A stretch of DNA of 64,000 bases from JAIUNP01 sp020161975 (GCA_036745275.1 DAIOGK010000013.1:1-64000), one strand, 5' to 3'; shown: positions 25,002 through 34,329, counted from the stretch's first letter. Made by a program: numbers and translations. The notes: generated by a model not told the origin, from the letters alone.

Positions 25002-26807
25002 ATGGCCACGCATCCGATTGACACCATCCGCAACTTTTCCATCGTCGCCCATATCGACCATGGCAAGTCCACGCTCGCTGACCGGCTGATCCAGCACACC
25101 GGCACGGTCGCCCTGCGCGACATGCAGGAGCAGATGCTCGATTCGATGGATATCGAAAAAGAGCGTGGCATTACCATCAAGGCGCAGACCGTTCGCCTTG
25201 ATTACAAGGCCGAGGATGGCAAAACCTACATCCTCAACCTGATGGACACCCCCGGCCACGTCGATTTCGCCTATGAGGTGTCGCGTTCGCTGGCCGCCTG
25301 CGAAGGCTCGCTTCTTGTGGTCGATGCCTCGCAAGGCGTGGAAGCGCAGACGCTCGCCAACGTCTATCACGCGCTCGACGCGGGGCATGAGATCGTGCCG
25401 GTTCTCAACAAGATCGACCTGCCCGCTGCCGAACCCGAGCGCATCAAGGAGCAGATCGAGGAGGTGATCGGTCTCGATGCCTCGGACGCGGTGCCGATCT
25501 CGGCGAAAACGGGCATCGGCATCGATCTTGTGCTCGAAGCCATTGTCAAGCGCCTGCCCCCGCCAAAAGGGGACGAGACTGCGCCCCTGAAGGCGCTGCT
25601 GGTCGATTCATGGTACGACTCCTATCTCGGCGTCGTCGTGCTCGTGCGGATCATCGACGGAATGCTGAAGAAGGGGTCCGACATCACGATGATGGGCACC
25701 AAGGCCCGTTACCAGGTCGACAAGATCGGCGTCTTCAAGCCCAAGATGGTGGATGTCGAAAAGCTCGGCCCCGGCGAGGTTGGCTTCATCACCGCTCAGA
25801 TCAAGCAGGTGGCCGACACCCGCGTCGGCGATACAATCACGGATACGAAGAAGCCGACCGCAGAAGCGCTCTCAGGGTTCAAACCGGCGCAACCGGTCGT
25901 TTTCTGCGGCCTTTTCCCGGTCGATGCGGCGGATTTCGAGGATCTGCGCTCGGCGATGGGCAAGCTCAGGCTCAACGACGCCAGCTTTTCCTACGAGATG
26001 GAAACCTCCGCCGCGCTCGGCTTCGGCTTCCGCTGCGGCTTTCTCGGCCTGCTGCACCTTGAGATCATTCAGGAGCGGCTGGAGCGCGAGTTCAACCTCG
26101 ACTTGATCGCGACCGCGCCAAGCGTCATCTACAAGCTGAAGATGAAAGACGGCGAGGTGATCGAGATGCACAATCCGGCCGATATGCCGGATACGACGAA
26201 GATCGAGGAAATCGAAGAGCCGTGGATCAAGGCGACCATTCTGACGCCGGACGAATATCTTGGCGGCATTCTGAAGCTTTGCCAGGACCGGCGCGGCAAC
26301 CAGATCGACCTCAACTATGTCGGCAAGCGCGCCATGGTGGTCTATGAACTGCCGCTCAACGAAGTGGTGTTCGATTTCTACGACCGCCTCAAGTCGATCT
26401 CGAAGGGCTATGCCTCGTTCGACTACACGCTGACCGATTACAAGCCCGGCGATCTCGTGAAGATGTCGATCCTCGTCAACGACGAACCGGTCGATGCACT
26501 CTCGATGCTGGTTCACCGCACGCGCGCCGAAGGGCGCGGCCGCGCCATGTGCGAGAAGCTGAAGGATCTGATTCCACAGCACCTGTTCAAGATCCCGATT
26601 CAGGCGGCCATCGGCGGCAAGATCATTGCACGCGAGACGATTTCGGCCCTGCGCAAGGACGTGACCGCCAAATGCTACGGCGGCGATGCCACCCGCAAGC
26701 GCAAGCTTCTGGACAAGCAGAAAGAGGGCAAGAAACGGATGCGCCAGTTCGGCAAGGTGGAGATTCCGCAGGAAGCGTTCATCGCCGCGCTGAAAATGGA
26801 TGGATAA
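25002..26807 (+). CDS. lepA: Elongation factor 4 (LepA), ribosome back-translocating GTPase
   Basis: A 601-residue translational GTPase matching LepA along its full length. G1 AHIDHGKST, switch II DTPGHVDF and NKID are present, followed by the LepA-specific C-terminal domain with FDYTLTDYKPGDLVK and ATRKRKLLDKQKEGKKRM. It acts on stalled or misplaced ribosomes in the cytoplasm. The transcript appears to be monocistronic; the next gene begins 132 bases downstream. Confidence 0.97.
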   Translation: MATHPIDTIRNFSIVAHIDHGKSTLADRLIQHTGTVALRDMQEQMLDSMDIEKERGITIKAQTVRLDYKAEDGKTYILNLMDTPGHVDFAYEVSRSLAACEGSLLVVDASQGVEAQTLANVYHALDAGHEIVPVLNKIDLPAAEPERIKEQIEEVIGLDASDAVPISAKTGIGIDLVLEAIVKRLPPPKGDETAPLKALLVDSWYDSYLGVVVLVRIIDGMLKKGSDITMMGTKARYQVDKIGVFKPKMVDVEKLGPGEVGFITAQIKQVADTRVGDTITDTKKPTAEALSGFKPAQPVVFCGLFPVDAADFEDLRSAMGKLRLNDASFSYEMETSAALGFGFRCGFLGLLHLEIIQERLEREFNLDLIATAPSVIYKLKMKDGEVIEMHNPADMPDTTKIEEIEEPWIKATILTPDEYLGGILKLCQDRRGNQIDLNYVGKRAMVVYELPLNEVVFDFYDRLKSISKGYASFDYTLTDYKPGDLVKMSILVNDEPVDALSMLVHRTRAEGRGRAMCEKLKDLIPQHLFKIPIQAAIGGKIIARETISALRKDVTAKCYGGDATRKRKLLDKQKEGKKRMRQFGKVEIPQEAFIAALKMDG

Positions 26808-26939
26808 GGCGCAAGCGCGGCACCGATCAGGGCCAGTGGTCCGTTGCAGGGGAACGTCCGGAGCGTAATCGAAAGATCAATCCGAGGCACCGACATGAAC
26901 CGTCACATTTCGGCAAGGGTTGACGCGTAGGATCGACAA

Positions 26940-27701
26940 ATGTTTGATCCTGCCATCGCCTGTCCAGACGCACTCAGCGATGATGCCGCCGCCGGCTCCG
27001 CACCGGCAGGAGTCGCCGTGTTCAGCCATATCGATACCTTCGTTTTCGATCTCGACAACACGCTTTATCCCCCGCATGCGGATCTGTGGCCGAAGATCGA
27101 TCATATGATCACGGTCTATCTGTCGGATCTTCTCGGGCTCGACGGCATTTCCGCCCGCGCCTTGCAGAAGCATTATTACAAGCGCTACGGCACCACCCTG
27201 AACGGGCTGATGGCCGAGCATCCAGAGGCGATCGATCCCGGCCATTTTCTTGATTTCGTGCATGACATCGACCGCTCGACATTACGGGTGGATGATCGCC
27301 TCGCCAACGCAATTGAGCATCTGCCGGGCCGGCGGCTGGTCTTCACCAACGGTTCTCGCGGCCATGCAGAAAAGACGATGCTGGCACTCGGAATCGCCCA
27401 CCTCTTCGACGACGTTTTCGATATTGTCGCCGGCGGCTTTACGCCCAAACCGCACCGCGCGCCCTATGAGAAGTTTCTGGCCGACCACGGCGTCGACGCG
27501 GATCGGGCCGTGATGTTCGAGGACATCGCCCATAATCTCGAAACGGCAAAGGCCTTTGGCATGACGACTGTTCTCGTCCGCCCGAAGGCCGGCAGCCTGG
27601 ACCACCGCGAGCCCTGGGAAATCGTCCGCGGGACACCGGCCTACGTCGATCATGTCACCGACGATCTGGCCGGATTCCTGACCTGCGCGATGCAGCGCTG
27701 A
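26940..27701 (+). CDS. HAD-family pyrimidine 5'-nucleotidase
   Basis: A 253-residue HAD hydrolase of the pyrimidine 5'-nucleotidase subgroup (SDT1/Pyr-5'-nucleotidase type). Motif I is FVFDLDNTLYP (nucleophile and acid/base aspartates near residues 36-38), motif II FTNGS near 138, and motifs III/IV are the lysine in FTPKPHRAPY and MFEDIAHN. Probably dephosphorylates pyrimidine nucleotides in the cytoplasm. Its tail converges on the MBL-fold gene, with a small hairpin spanning both stops. Confidence 0.85.
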   Translation: MFDPAIACPDALSDDAAAGSAPAGVAVFSHIDTFVFDLDNTLYPPHADLWPKIDHMITVYLSDLLGLDGISARALQKHYYKRYGTTLNGLMAEHPEAIDPGHFLDFVHDIDRSTLRVDDRLANAIEHLPGRRLVFTNGSRGHAEKTMLALGIAHLFDDVFDIVAGGFTPKPHRAPYEKFLADHGVDADRAVMFEDIAHNLETAKAFGMTTVLVRPKAGSLDHREPWEIVRGTPAYVDHVTDDLAGFLTCAMQR

Positions 27702-27715
27702 TCGCGGGGATCAGC
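27697..27715. terminator. Small hairpin shared by two convergent genes
   Basis: Perfect 7-bp arms GCTGATC and GATCAGC around GCGGG, lying over the stop codons of the nucleotidase (+) and the MBL-fold gene (-). Symmetry and position suit a shared terminator for both strands, but there is no T-run on either side. Confidence 0.3.
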
Positions 27716-28670
27716 TCTCGCCCTTCTCCAGTGCCTTCCACATGGCGACATCCCGCTCCGCCGTCCAGATGATCGGATGGTCGATGCCGCGCGCCTCGTC
27801 ATAGGCGCGTGAGACATTGAACGGCAGGCAATGCTCGTAGATGGCATAATCGCCGAACGGCCCGTCCATCACCTTGCGCACGCTGTCATAGGCTTCCTTG
27901 AGGCTCGCCCCGCGCTGAACGGCATTTTCCACTGCGACATAGAGCGTGTTGAGGAAGTTCGTCGTGCCCGCAAAGGCTGCCGCAACCTTCGGCTTGCCCA
28001 CCAGTGCATCGCCGCGCCCTGGGACCAGCGCCACGGGATCGTATTTGGCAAGTGACTTCAGCGTTTTCGGCCAGTCCTTGTAATGTGCATCGCCGCAGTA
28101 GCACGCTGACTTGTACTCGACCAGATCGCCGGAAAAGAGCACGTTGGCATCCGGCACATAGGCAATGGTGTCACCCGCCGTATGGCCACGTCCGGGCTGG
28201 GAAATCCTCACCTCGCGCTTGCCGAGCCAAACTGAAATCTCGCCTGTGAAGGTCAGTGTCGGCCAGGTCAGGCCCGGAATGGTCTCCTTGCCCTGGAACA
28301 GGCGGGGAAACCGTCCAATCTCGCTATCCATATCCTGCGCGCCGCGCTCGACGATCAGCTTGCGCGTCACGTCCGAGGCGATGATCGCATGGGCGTCCTT
28401 GTAGGCCGAAGCGCCAAGCACGCGCACGGCGTGATAATGCGAGAGCAGGACATAGCGGATCGGCTTGTCGGTGACGGTGCGGATCTTCGCAATCACATCC
28501 GCGGCCATGGCCGGGGTCGCCTGCGCATCGACGATCATCACGCCATCATCGCCGATGATGACACCGGTGTTGGGGTCTCCTTCGGCGGTATAGGCATAAA
28601 GCCCTTCGCCCAGCTTCGTGAAGGAGACCGTTTTGGCATTCATGTCATTGGTGGAAGCAAAGCCGCTCAT
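27711..28670 (-). CDS. MBL-fold protein with reduced metal site, in the homogentisate operon
   Basis: A 319-residue metallo-beta-lactamase-fold protein. The usual HxHxDH motif is H78-Y-H80-A-V-R: both first-site histidines remain but the Asp and His of the second metal site are V82 and R83. GRGHTAGD supplies H163, FSGD supplies the bridging D182, and the late PGHG motif is PGRG (R219). It therefore keeps only one metal site. The start overlaps the stop of the fumarylacetoacetate hydrolase gene by 4 bases, so it is translated with that pathway. It may hydrolyse an intermediate or be structural; function is unknown. Confidence 0.85.
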   Translation of the reverse strand: MSGFASTNDMNAKTVSFTKLGEGLYAYTAEGDPNTGVIIGDDGVMIVDAQATPAMAADVIAKIRTVTDKPIRYVLLSHYHAVRVLGASAYKDAHAIIASDVTRKLIVERGAQDMDSEIGRFPRLFQGKETIPGLTWPTLTFTGEISVWLGKREVRISQPGRGHTAGDTIAYVPDANVLFSGDLVEYKSACYCGDAHYKDWPKTLKSLAKYDPVALVPGRGDALVGKPKVAAAFAGTTNFLNTLYVAVENAVQRGASLKEAYDSVRKVMDGPFGDYAIYEHCLPFNVSRAYDEARGIDHPIIWTAERDVAMWKALEKGES

Positions 28671-29689
28671 CGTGTGCCCTCATACCGGGTGATTTCCTGC
28701 TCAATGGCCCCGAAAATGGATTTGCCATGCCGGTCTTTCATCTCGATCCGCACCTTGTCGCCGAAGTTGAGGAACGGCGTCGTCGGCTTGCCGGTGTTGA
28801 TGGCCTCGACCATGCGGACTTCGGCGAGGCAGGAATAGCCAAGCCCGCCCTCGCTGACCGGCTTGCCAGGTCCGCCATCCCTGTCGCGGTTCGAGACCGT
28901 TCCGGAGCCGATGATGGCGCCGGCGCCCAGCGGGCGGGTCTTGGCAACATGGGCGACCAGCGTGCCGAAATCGAAGGTCATGTCGACCCCGGCATCCGGT
29001 TTGCCGAACGGCTTGCCATTGATGAAGCTGAGAAGCGGCAGATGAACCTTCGCCCCCACCCAGGCATCGCCGAGTTCATCGGGTGTCACAGCGACCGGAG
29101 AAAAGGCTGACGAAGGCTTCGACTGGAAGAAGCCGAACCCCTTGGCGAGTTCTGCCGGGATCAGGTTGCGCAGGGAAACGTCGTTCACCAGCATGACGAG
29201 GCGGATCGCCTTCGCGGCTTCGGCGGGGGAAGCGCCCATTGCCACATCGCCCGTGATGACGGCAACCTCACCTTCAAGGTCGATGCCAAAGGCCTCCGAC
29301 GCCACCGGCACCGGATCACGGGGGCCGATGAAGGCATCCGAACCGCCCTGATAGACGAGAGGATCGGTCCAGAACGAGGGCGGCATGTCCGCCCCGCGCG
29401 CTTTGCGCACCAGTTCGACATGGTTCACATAGGCCGAGCCATCCGCCCACTGATAGGCCCGCGGCAGCGGCGCGGCACAGTCATGCTCGTGGAAGCGCTG
29501 GGACGGCACCGACCCGTGCTCAAGCTGTTCTGCCAGTGATTCCAGCGCCGGCGCATAATGGTCCCAGCCGTCGAGCGCCTGTTGCAGGGTGCGGCAGATG
29601 CCCGACGCCTCGGTGTAGCGCGTCAGATCGCGGGAGACGACGACAAGGCGGCCATCCCGCGAACCGTCCTTCAGTGTTGCAAGCTTCAT
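28667..29689 (-). CDS. fahA: Fumarylacetoacetate hydrolase (fumarylacetoacetase)
   Basis: A 340-residue FAH-superfamily enzyme with a 70-80-residue N-terminal FAA_hydrolase_N-like domain and the catalytic domain with the metal-site acidic run FGIDLEGEVAV (E-x-E) and later ISGTVSN-like GSGTVSNRD. It is the bacterial type that cleaves fumarylacetoacetate to fumarate and acetoacetate, the last step of homogentisate degradation. It lies 75 bases downstream of hmgA in the same direction. No maleylacetoacetate isomerase gene is visible in the window, so that step is encoded elsewhere or missing. Confidence 0.88.
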   Translation of the reverse strand: MKLATLKDGSRDGRLVVVSRDLTRYTEASGICRTLQQALDGWDHYAPALESLAEQLEHGSVPSQRFHEHDCAAPLPRAYQWADGSAYVNHVELVRKARGADMPPSFWTDPLVYQGGSDAFIGPRDPVPVASEAFGIDLEGEVAVITGDVAMGASPAEAAKAIRLVMLVNDVSLRNLIPAELAKGFGFFQSKPSSAFSPVAVTPDELGDAWVGAKVHLPLLSFINGKPFGKPDAGVDMTFDFGTLVAHVAKTRPLGAGAIIGSGTVSNRDRDGGPGKPVSEGGLGYSCLAEVRMVEAINTGKPTTPFLNFGDKVRIEMKDRHGKSIFGAIEQEITRYEGTR

Positions 29690-29764
29690 AGGTCCCAGCC
29701 TTTTCGTTTGTCATTGCTCCATCGCTCCGCGCCGCATGATGACGGAGCGAAGCGTTGCAAAACC

Positions 29765-31069
29765 CTACCGCTTCTTCGGGTTGAAATGGTCCTTCAACGC
29801 GTGGCCATAGTCCACGTAGCTATCCTGCAATTCCGGACAATTCAGCGCATAGGCGCTGATTTTCTGAGGAAAGCGCGTTTCAAACATGAAGGCCATGGTG
29901 TTGGAAAGTTTGTGCGGTTTGAGTTCCGCATTCGAATTCGTCTCGAAGCTGTCTACATCCGGTCCATGTGGAAGCATGGTGTTGTGCAGCGAAAAGCCGC
30001 CGGGAACAAAGCCCTCGGGCTTGGCGTCATACTGGCCATAGATCAGCCCCATGAACTCGCTCATGCAGTTCATGTGATACCACGGCGGGCGAAAGGTGTT
30101 TTCGGCCACCATCCAGCGCTCGGGGAAGCAGACAAAATCGATGTTGGCGGTACCGGGTGTCTCGGAAGGGGAGGTCAGCACCGTGAAGATCGACGGATCG
30201 GCATGGTCGAACAGCAGTGGGCCAACGGGCGAAAAGCGCCTGAGATCGTACTTGTAGGGCGCGTAATTGCCGTGCCAGGCAACCACATCAATCGGCGAAT
30301 GCCTGAGTTCGGTCACCCACAGGCTGCCGCCGGTTTTCACATACATCGCAGTTGGCGCGTCCTTTTGCTCGTACCAGGCGACGGGGCTGTAGAAATCGCG
30401 CTGGTTGGCGAGGCAGTTCGCCCCGATGGGACCGCGCTCAGGCAGGGTCAGCGCACCGCCGTAGTTCTCGCAGAGATAGCCACGCGCGGCCTTCTGACCG
30501 GCCGGCAGTTCAACCCGGAATTTCACGCCGCGCGGGATTACGGCGATCTCGCCGGGGGTAAGGTCGATGATACCGAATTCGGTCACGAGCCGCAGCCCAC
30601 CCTGTTCCGGCACGAACAGCAGTTCGCCATCGGCATTGTAGAAACACTCGTCGACCATCGAACGGGTAAAGAGGTAGATCGAGGCCGACATGCCGGCCAT
30701 CGACCCGGCATCACCGGCGGTGGTGATGGTACGCACGCCTTCAAGAAAGCTGACGCTTTCGCTCGGTAGCGGCAGCGGTGACCAACGGTAGGGCGCCGGC
30801 GGAGCTTCGACCTCGACGGCAGGGGCTGTGCGCCACAGGCCGATATCGGCCTTGCGGAAACGTCCCCAGTGCTTGACGGTTGGCCGGATGCGATAGAGCC
30901 ACGACCGCTCGTTGGAGGCGCGCGGCGCGGTGAAGGGCGAACCGGAAAGCTGTTCTGCATAAAGGCCGTAAGCGCAGCGCTGGGGCGAATTGCGTCCGAT
31001 CGGCAGGGCGCCGGGCAGAGCCTCGGTCTCGAAGCCGTTTCCAAATCCGGATAGGTATTCAGGTCTCAT
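29765..31069 (-). CDS. hmgA: Homogentisate 1,2-dioxygenase
   Basis: A 434-residue ring-cleavage dioxygenase. The opening YLSGFGNGFETEALPGALP and the iron-site regions WYHMNCMSEFMGLIYG and HNTMLPHGPDVDSFE are diagnostic of HmgA. It opens homogentisate to maleylacetoacetate using Fe(II) and O2. The start at 31069 is set by AGGAGG; the in-frame codon at 31087 lies upstream of that site. First gene of the hmgA-fahA-MBL operon, divergent from an IclR regulator, with a TTGACA -35-like element at 31187-31192 (minus strand) next to a palindrome. Confidence 0.96.
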   Translation of the reverse strand: MRPEYLSGFGNGFETEALPGALPIGRNSPQRCAYGLYAEQLSGSPFTAPRASNERSWLYRIRPTVKHWGRFRKADIGLWRTAPAVEVEAPPAPYRWSPLPLPSESVSFLEGVRTITTAGDAGSMAGMSASIYLFTRSMVDECFYNADGELLFVPEQGGLRLVTEFGIIDLTPGEIAVIPRGVKFRVELPAGQKAARGYLCENYGGALTLPERGPIGANCLANQRDFYSPVAWYEQKDAPTAMYVKTGGSLWVTELRHSPIDVVAWHGNYAPYKYDLRRFSPVGPLLFDHADPSIFTVLTSPSETPGTANIDFVCFPERWMVAENTFRPPWYHMNCMSEFMGLIYGQYDAKPEGFVPGGFSLHNTMLPHGPDVDSFETNSNAELKPHKLSNTMAFMFETRFPQKISAYALNCPELQDSYVDYGHALKDHFNPKKR

Positions 31070-31189
31070 GGCATCCCCTCCTGGCAAATTTCCAGCGCGT
31101 GGCGTCCCGTGTCCTCAATCATCACCGTCCGGCATCAAACCATGGAGGGCGCAACCAAACAAATGTAAAGCGGACAGAAGAGGGTTTGT

Positions 31190-31213
31190 CAATAACGAAT
31201 GAATTCGCTATTG
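31190..31213. promoter_or_regulatory. Imperfect 24-bp palindrome in the hmgA/IclR intergenic region
   Basis: CAATAACGAATG and AATTCGCTATTG match at 10 of 12 positions per half. The element abuts and partly overlaps a TTGACA -35-like hexamer for hmgA (31187-31192, minus strand; a weak TTTACA follows after 17 bases). It also lies 24 bases before the IclR start. Its place and AT-rich symmetry make it a likely operator for the adjacent HmgR-like regulator, acting on both genes. Confidence 0.6.
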
Positions 31214-31237
31214 TAGAATTAGAAGCAGGGGTTGGCG

Positions 31238-32032
31238 ATGGACAAGACCGAAGCACGACACAGGCAGCGCGGCATCCAGTCGGTTGAGGTGGGCGGCGCA
31301 TTGTTGAAGGTGCTGGTTGCTGCAGAAGGCGCATTGACGCTCGGTGAAATCGCCCGCCGCGCCGGGCTGACGCCCGCGAAGGCGCATCCCTATCTTGTCT
31401 CCTATGGATGTCTGGGGCTCATCGTGCAGGACCGACAGACGGGGCGTTATGATGTCGGCCCGCTGGCGCTTCAGGCTGGCCTGGCGGCTCTCCGGCGGCT
31501 CAACCCTCTGCGGGTGGCTGACGAAGGGCTTGCTGCGCTCGTCGAGGAATCATCCCAGATGGTGGCCATTGCGGTCTGGGCCATGCATGGCGCAACCATC
31601 GTGCGCATTGAGGAATCGCCGCGTCCGCTCCATGTCAATCTACGGGTCGGCTCCGTGATGTCGCTGCGCAACACGGCGACCGGCAATGTTTTTGCGGCCT
31701 ATCTCCGCCCGGCGGATATCGCTGACGCCTTGCAACGTGAAGGCATGCCTGGAACGCCGACGATTGGCGCCAGCGCCGGCACGGATGATGCACTCCAGAG
31801 CCTGGTTTCCGGCGTGCGCGCGGTCGGTCTGGCCTCCACCATTGACCATCCCATCCCCGGCATCAGTGCGTTGTCGGCACCGGTGTTTGACCATCGCGGA
31901 GCGTTGGCTATGGCCATTACCTTGCTGGGGCCGAGCGGAACCTTCGATGCGGCAGTCGATGGCGATCTCGCCGGGATGTTGCAGCGCTATGCCCGATGTG
32001 TCACAGCGCGTCTCGGGGGGGCGGTCAGCTGA
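31238..32032 (+). CDS. IclR family regulator of homogentisate catabolism (HmgR-like)
   Basis: A 264-residue IclR protein: winged helix about residues 12-75 (LTLGEIARRAGLTPAKAHPYL) and an effector domain about 90-255. Divergence from hmgA across a 168-base region with a palindrome makes it the probable repressor of the operon responding to homogentisate, as HmgR does in pseudomonads. The ATG at 31238 is preferred to the TTG at 31232. Its 3' end overlaps the convergent glycerol kinase gene by 8 bases. Confidence 0.85.
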   Translation: MDKTEARHRQRGIQSVEVGGALLKVLVAAEGALTLGEIARRAGLTPAKAHPYLVSYGCLGLIVQDRQTGRYDVGPLALQAGLAALRRLNPLRVADEGLAALVEESSQMVAIAVWAMHGATIVRIEESPRPLHVNLRVGSVMSLRNTATGNVFAAYLRPADIADALQREGMPGTPTIGASAGTDDALQSLVSGVRAVGLASTIDHPIPGISALSAPVFDHRGALAMAITLLGPSGTFDAAVDGDLAGMLQRYARCVTARLGGAVS

Positions 32033-33509
32033 GCGTCCGGCGCACGGCATCCTGCCAGAGGGCGAGCCGCCGCTGGCGTTCCTTTGGGGCCATGGCGGGC
32101 GTGAAGCGACGTTCCAGCGACCATTTCCGACCGAAGGTTTCAGGGTCAGGAAAGGCACCGGCCTGAAGTCCGGCGAGATATGCGGCTCCCTGCGCTGTCG
32201 TTTCGGCAATGACGGGTCGATCCACCGGCGCATCGAGCAGATCCGCGAGACGCTGCATGGTCCAGTCACTTGCTGCCATGCCGCCATCCACCCTGAGAAC
32301 CGTGTTGCCCTTGGTGCCCCAGTCATCGCGCATGGCACCGACGAGATCGGCCGTCTGGAAACAGACCGCTTCCAGCGCTGCACGGGCAATTTCCTTGGGC
32401 CCCGTGCCGCGCGTCAGCCCGTAAAGGGCACCCCGTGCTTCTGCATCCCAGTAGGGCGCTCCGAGACCCACGAAGGCCGGTACGAGAATGACATCCTGCC
32501 TCTCGTCCGCTGCTGCCGCCATCGGCCCCGTCTCACCGGCGCTGCCGACGATGCCGAGCCCATCGCGCAGCCATTGCACGGCGGCGCCGGCGATAAAGAT
32601 CGAGCCTTCAAGCGCATAGGAGGTCTGCCCGCCAAGCCGATAGGCGATTGTGGTCAGCAGCCGGTTTTTGGAGGCGACAGGCGCTGCGCCCGTATTGATC
32701 AGCGCAAAGCAGCCTGTGCCATAGGTCGCCTTCATCATCCCCGGGGTGAAGCAGGCTTGCCCCACGGTTGCCGCCTGCTGGTCGCCTGCAATACCGCGGA
32801 TGGGCACGGGCGCACCGAAGATCGACGGCTCGGCGGTGCCGAATTCCGCAGCGCAATCCCGGATCTCCGGCAGGATCGCGCGGGGCACATCGAAAAGTGT
32901 CAGGAGTTGATCGTCCCAGTCGCCGGTGTGGATATTCATCAGCATTGTGCGCGAGGCATTGGTCGCGTCGGTAGCATGGACGCGCCCGCCGGTCAGCCGC
33001 CACAGGAGAAGGCTGTCGATAGTGCCGAAGGCAAGTTCGCCTTTCTCGGCCCGCGCCCGCGCGCCGGGCACATGATCGAGCAGCCATTTCACCTTGGTGG
33101 CGGAAAAGTAAGGATCAAGCAGCAGGCCCGTCCGTGCCGTGACATCCGGCTCCGCTCCCGCCTCGCGCAGGTCTGCGCAGGCGCTGGCCGTGCGCCGGTC
33201 CTGCCATACGATGGCGCGGTGGATCGCCTTGCCGGTCGCCCTGTCCCAGATGACCACCGTCTCACGCTGATTGGTAATGCCGATCCCTGCAAGATCGCGG
33301 GCTGCAACACCGGCTGCCTTCAGGGCCGCGCGCGCTGTCTCCACCACAGTGCGCCAGATATCCTCGGGGTCGTGCTCCACCCAGCCGCTATGCGGAAAGT
33401 GCTGCGGAAACTCCTGCTGGCCAACACCGGCAATCGAACCATCCTTGGCAAAGACGATCCCGCGGCTGGAGGTTGTCCCCTGATCGATCGCCAGAATCTC
33501 GCCGCTCAT
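32025..33509 (-). CDS. glpK: Glycerol kinase
   Basis: A 494-residue FGGY-family kinase, close to the length of known glycerol kinases. The N-terminal phosphate loop IDQGTTSSRGIVF, GWVEHDPEDIW and NQRETVVIWDRATGK are typical GlpK sequence, and the second ATPase half has GGMAASDWTMQ. It converts glycerol to sn-glycerol-3-phosphate in the cytoplasm. The start at 33509 follows an AAAGGA site. No glpF, glpD or ABC glycerol transporter is adjacent, so it stands alone here. Confidence 0.95.
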   Translation of the reverse strand: MSGEILAIDQGTTSSRGIVFAKDGSIAGVGQQEFPQHFPHSGWVEHDPEDIWRTVVETARAALKAAGVAARDLAGIGITNQRETVVIWDRATGKAIHRAIVWQDRRTASACADLREAGAEPDVTARTGLLLDPYFSATKVKWLLDHVPGARARAEKGELAFGTIDSLLLWRLTGGRVHATDATNASRTMLMNIHTGDWDDQLLTLFDVPRAILPEIRDCAAEFGTAEPSIFGAPVPIRGIAGDQQAATVGQACFTPGMMKATYGTGCFALINTGAAPVASKNRLLTTIAYRLGGQTSYALEGSIFIAGAAVQWLRDGLGIVGSAGETGPMAAAADERQDVILVPAFVGLGAPYWDAEARGALYGLTRGTGPKEIARAALEAVCFQTADLVGAMRDDWGTKGNTVLRVDGGMAASDWTMQRLADLLDAPVDRPVIAETTAQGAAYLAGLQAGAFPDPETFGRKWSLERRFTPAMAPKERQRRLALWQDAVRRTLS

Positions 33510-33596
33510 GTCCGCCTGTCCTTTCCTCATCACTTTTGAGGGAGAACAGACGATCACGAGGGGAAAGGCAACAGGGTTTCTGGAACGCGGGGCGAT

Positions 33597-33932
33597 CTAG
33601 TGGCTGGAAACCGCGCCGCCGCTGGCCCGCCAGCCGGACATGCCGCCCGGATAATGACGAATATCGTCGCGCCCGGCGCAGGCGCCCAGCGCCCGGGCCG
33701 AGCGCCCGCCCGCCTGGCACATCAGGATCACGGGGCGATCCGTGGGCAGCGCCGCAGCGTCGAAGCGCGACAGTGGCAGGTTGATGGCGCCCGGCACATG
33801 GCCGGAGGCAAACTCGCCCGGCTCGCGGACGTCAACGACATGAACGGCGCCGGTTGCCGACGCCTGCTGCACATCCTCGAACGTCGCATGGCCCCCGCCG
33901 CCGAACAAGCGGCCCAAAATCCCCCCGATCAT
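33597..33932 (-). CDS. Rhodanese-like sulfurtransferase
   Basis: A single rhodanese domain of 111 residues with the persulfide-forming C72 in the active loop CQAGGRSA, and the upstream VVDVREPGEFASGHVPGAINLP motif. The N-terminal GGILGRLFGGGG is a short hydrophobic/glycine segment, possibly membrane-associating. Its start overlaps the stop of the AhpD-like gene by 4 bases. Both are divergent from a two-cysteine ArsR repressor of the persulfide-sensing type, which suggests a role in sulfane-sulfur handling. Confidence 0.9.
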   Translation of the reverse strand: MIGGILGRLFGGGGHATFEDVQQASATGAVHVVDVREPGEFASGHVPGAINLPLSRFDAAALPTDRPVILMCQAGGRSARALGACAGRDDIRHYPGGMSGWRASGGAVSSH

Positions 33933-34288
33933 GCCGGGTTCTCCGCTTTCCTGGCCATCTGTTCATAAGCGCTGAGCGCGTGGCTGGCATACATCACCGA
34001 TGGACCGGCCCCCATGTAGACGGCCATCGAGAGGGTTTCCAGAATCTCCTCACGGCTCGCGCCCTGATCAATGCAGGCCTTGACGTGGAATGCGATGCAA
34101 TCATCGCAGCGCACCGCTACGCCGATCGCCAATGCAATCAGTTCCTTGGTTTTCGTGTCGAGTGCTTTTGGCGCCAGTGCAGCCTGCGCGAGGCCGGAGA
34201 AGGCCTTCATCACTTCCGGTGCGCCGCCGCGCAGCCCCCGAAGATTCGCGGAAAATGAAGCCATCGCCTCGGGCCAGTTGTCGATCAT
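33929..34288 (-). CDS. Carboxymuconolactone decarboxylase/AhpD-family protein with CxxC
   Basis: A 119-residue AhpD-like protein. The redox motif C61-D-D-C64 with H68 (CDDCIAFH) is the AhpD active-site pattern, in an all-helical fold. Such proteins act as thiol peroxidases or reductases; true decarboxylases of the family lack the CxxC. It is the first gene of a two-gene operon with the rhodanese, divergent from the BigR/SqrR-like regulator. I infer a thiol or persulfide-reduction role. Confidence 0.88.
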   Translation of the reverse strand: MIDNWPEAMASFSANLRGLRGGAPEVMKAFSGLAQAALAPKALDTKTKELIALAIGVAVRCDDCIAFHVKACIDQGASREEILETLSMAVYMGAGPSVMYASHALSAYEQMARKAENPA

Positions 34289-34329
34289 GATTTCACGCCG
34301 TCATTGTGTTATGGAAAAGGATGGAATTT

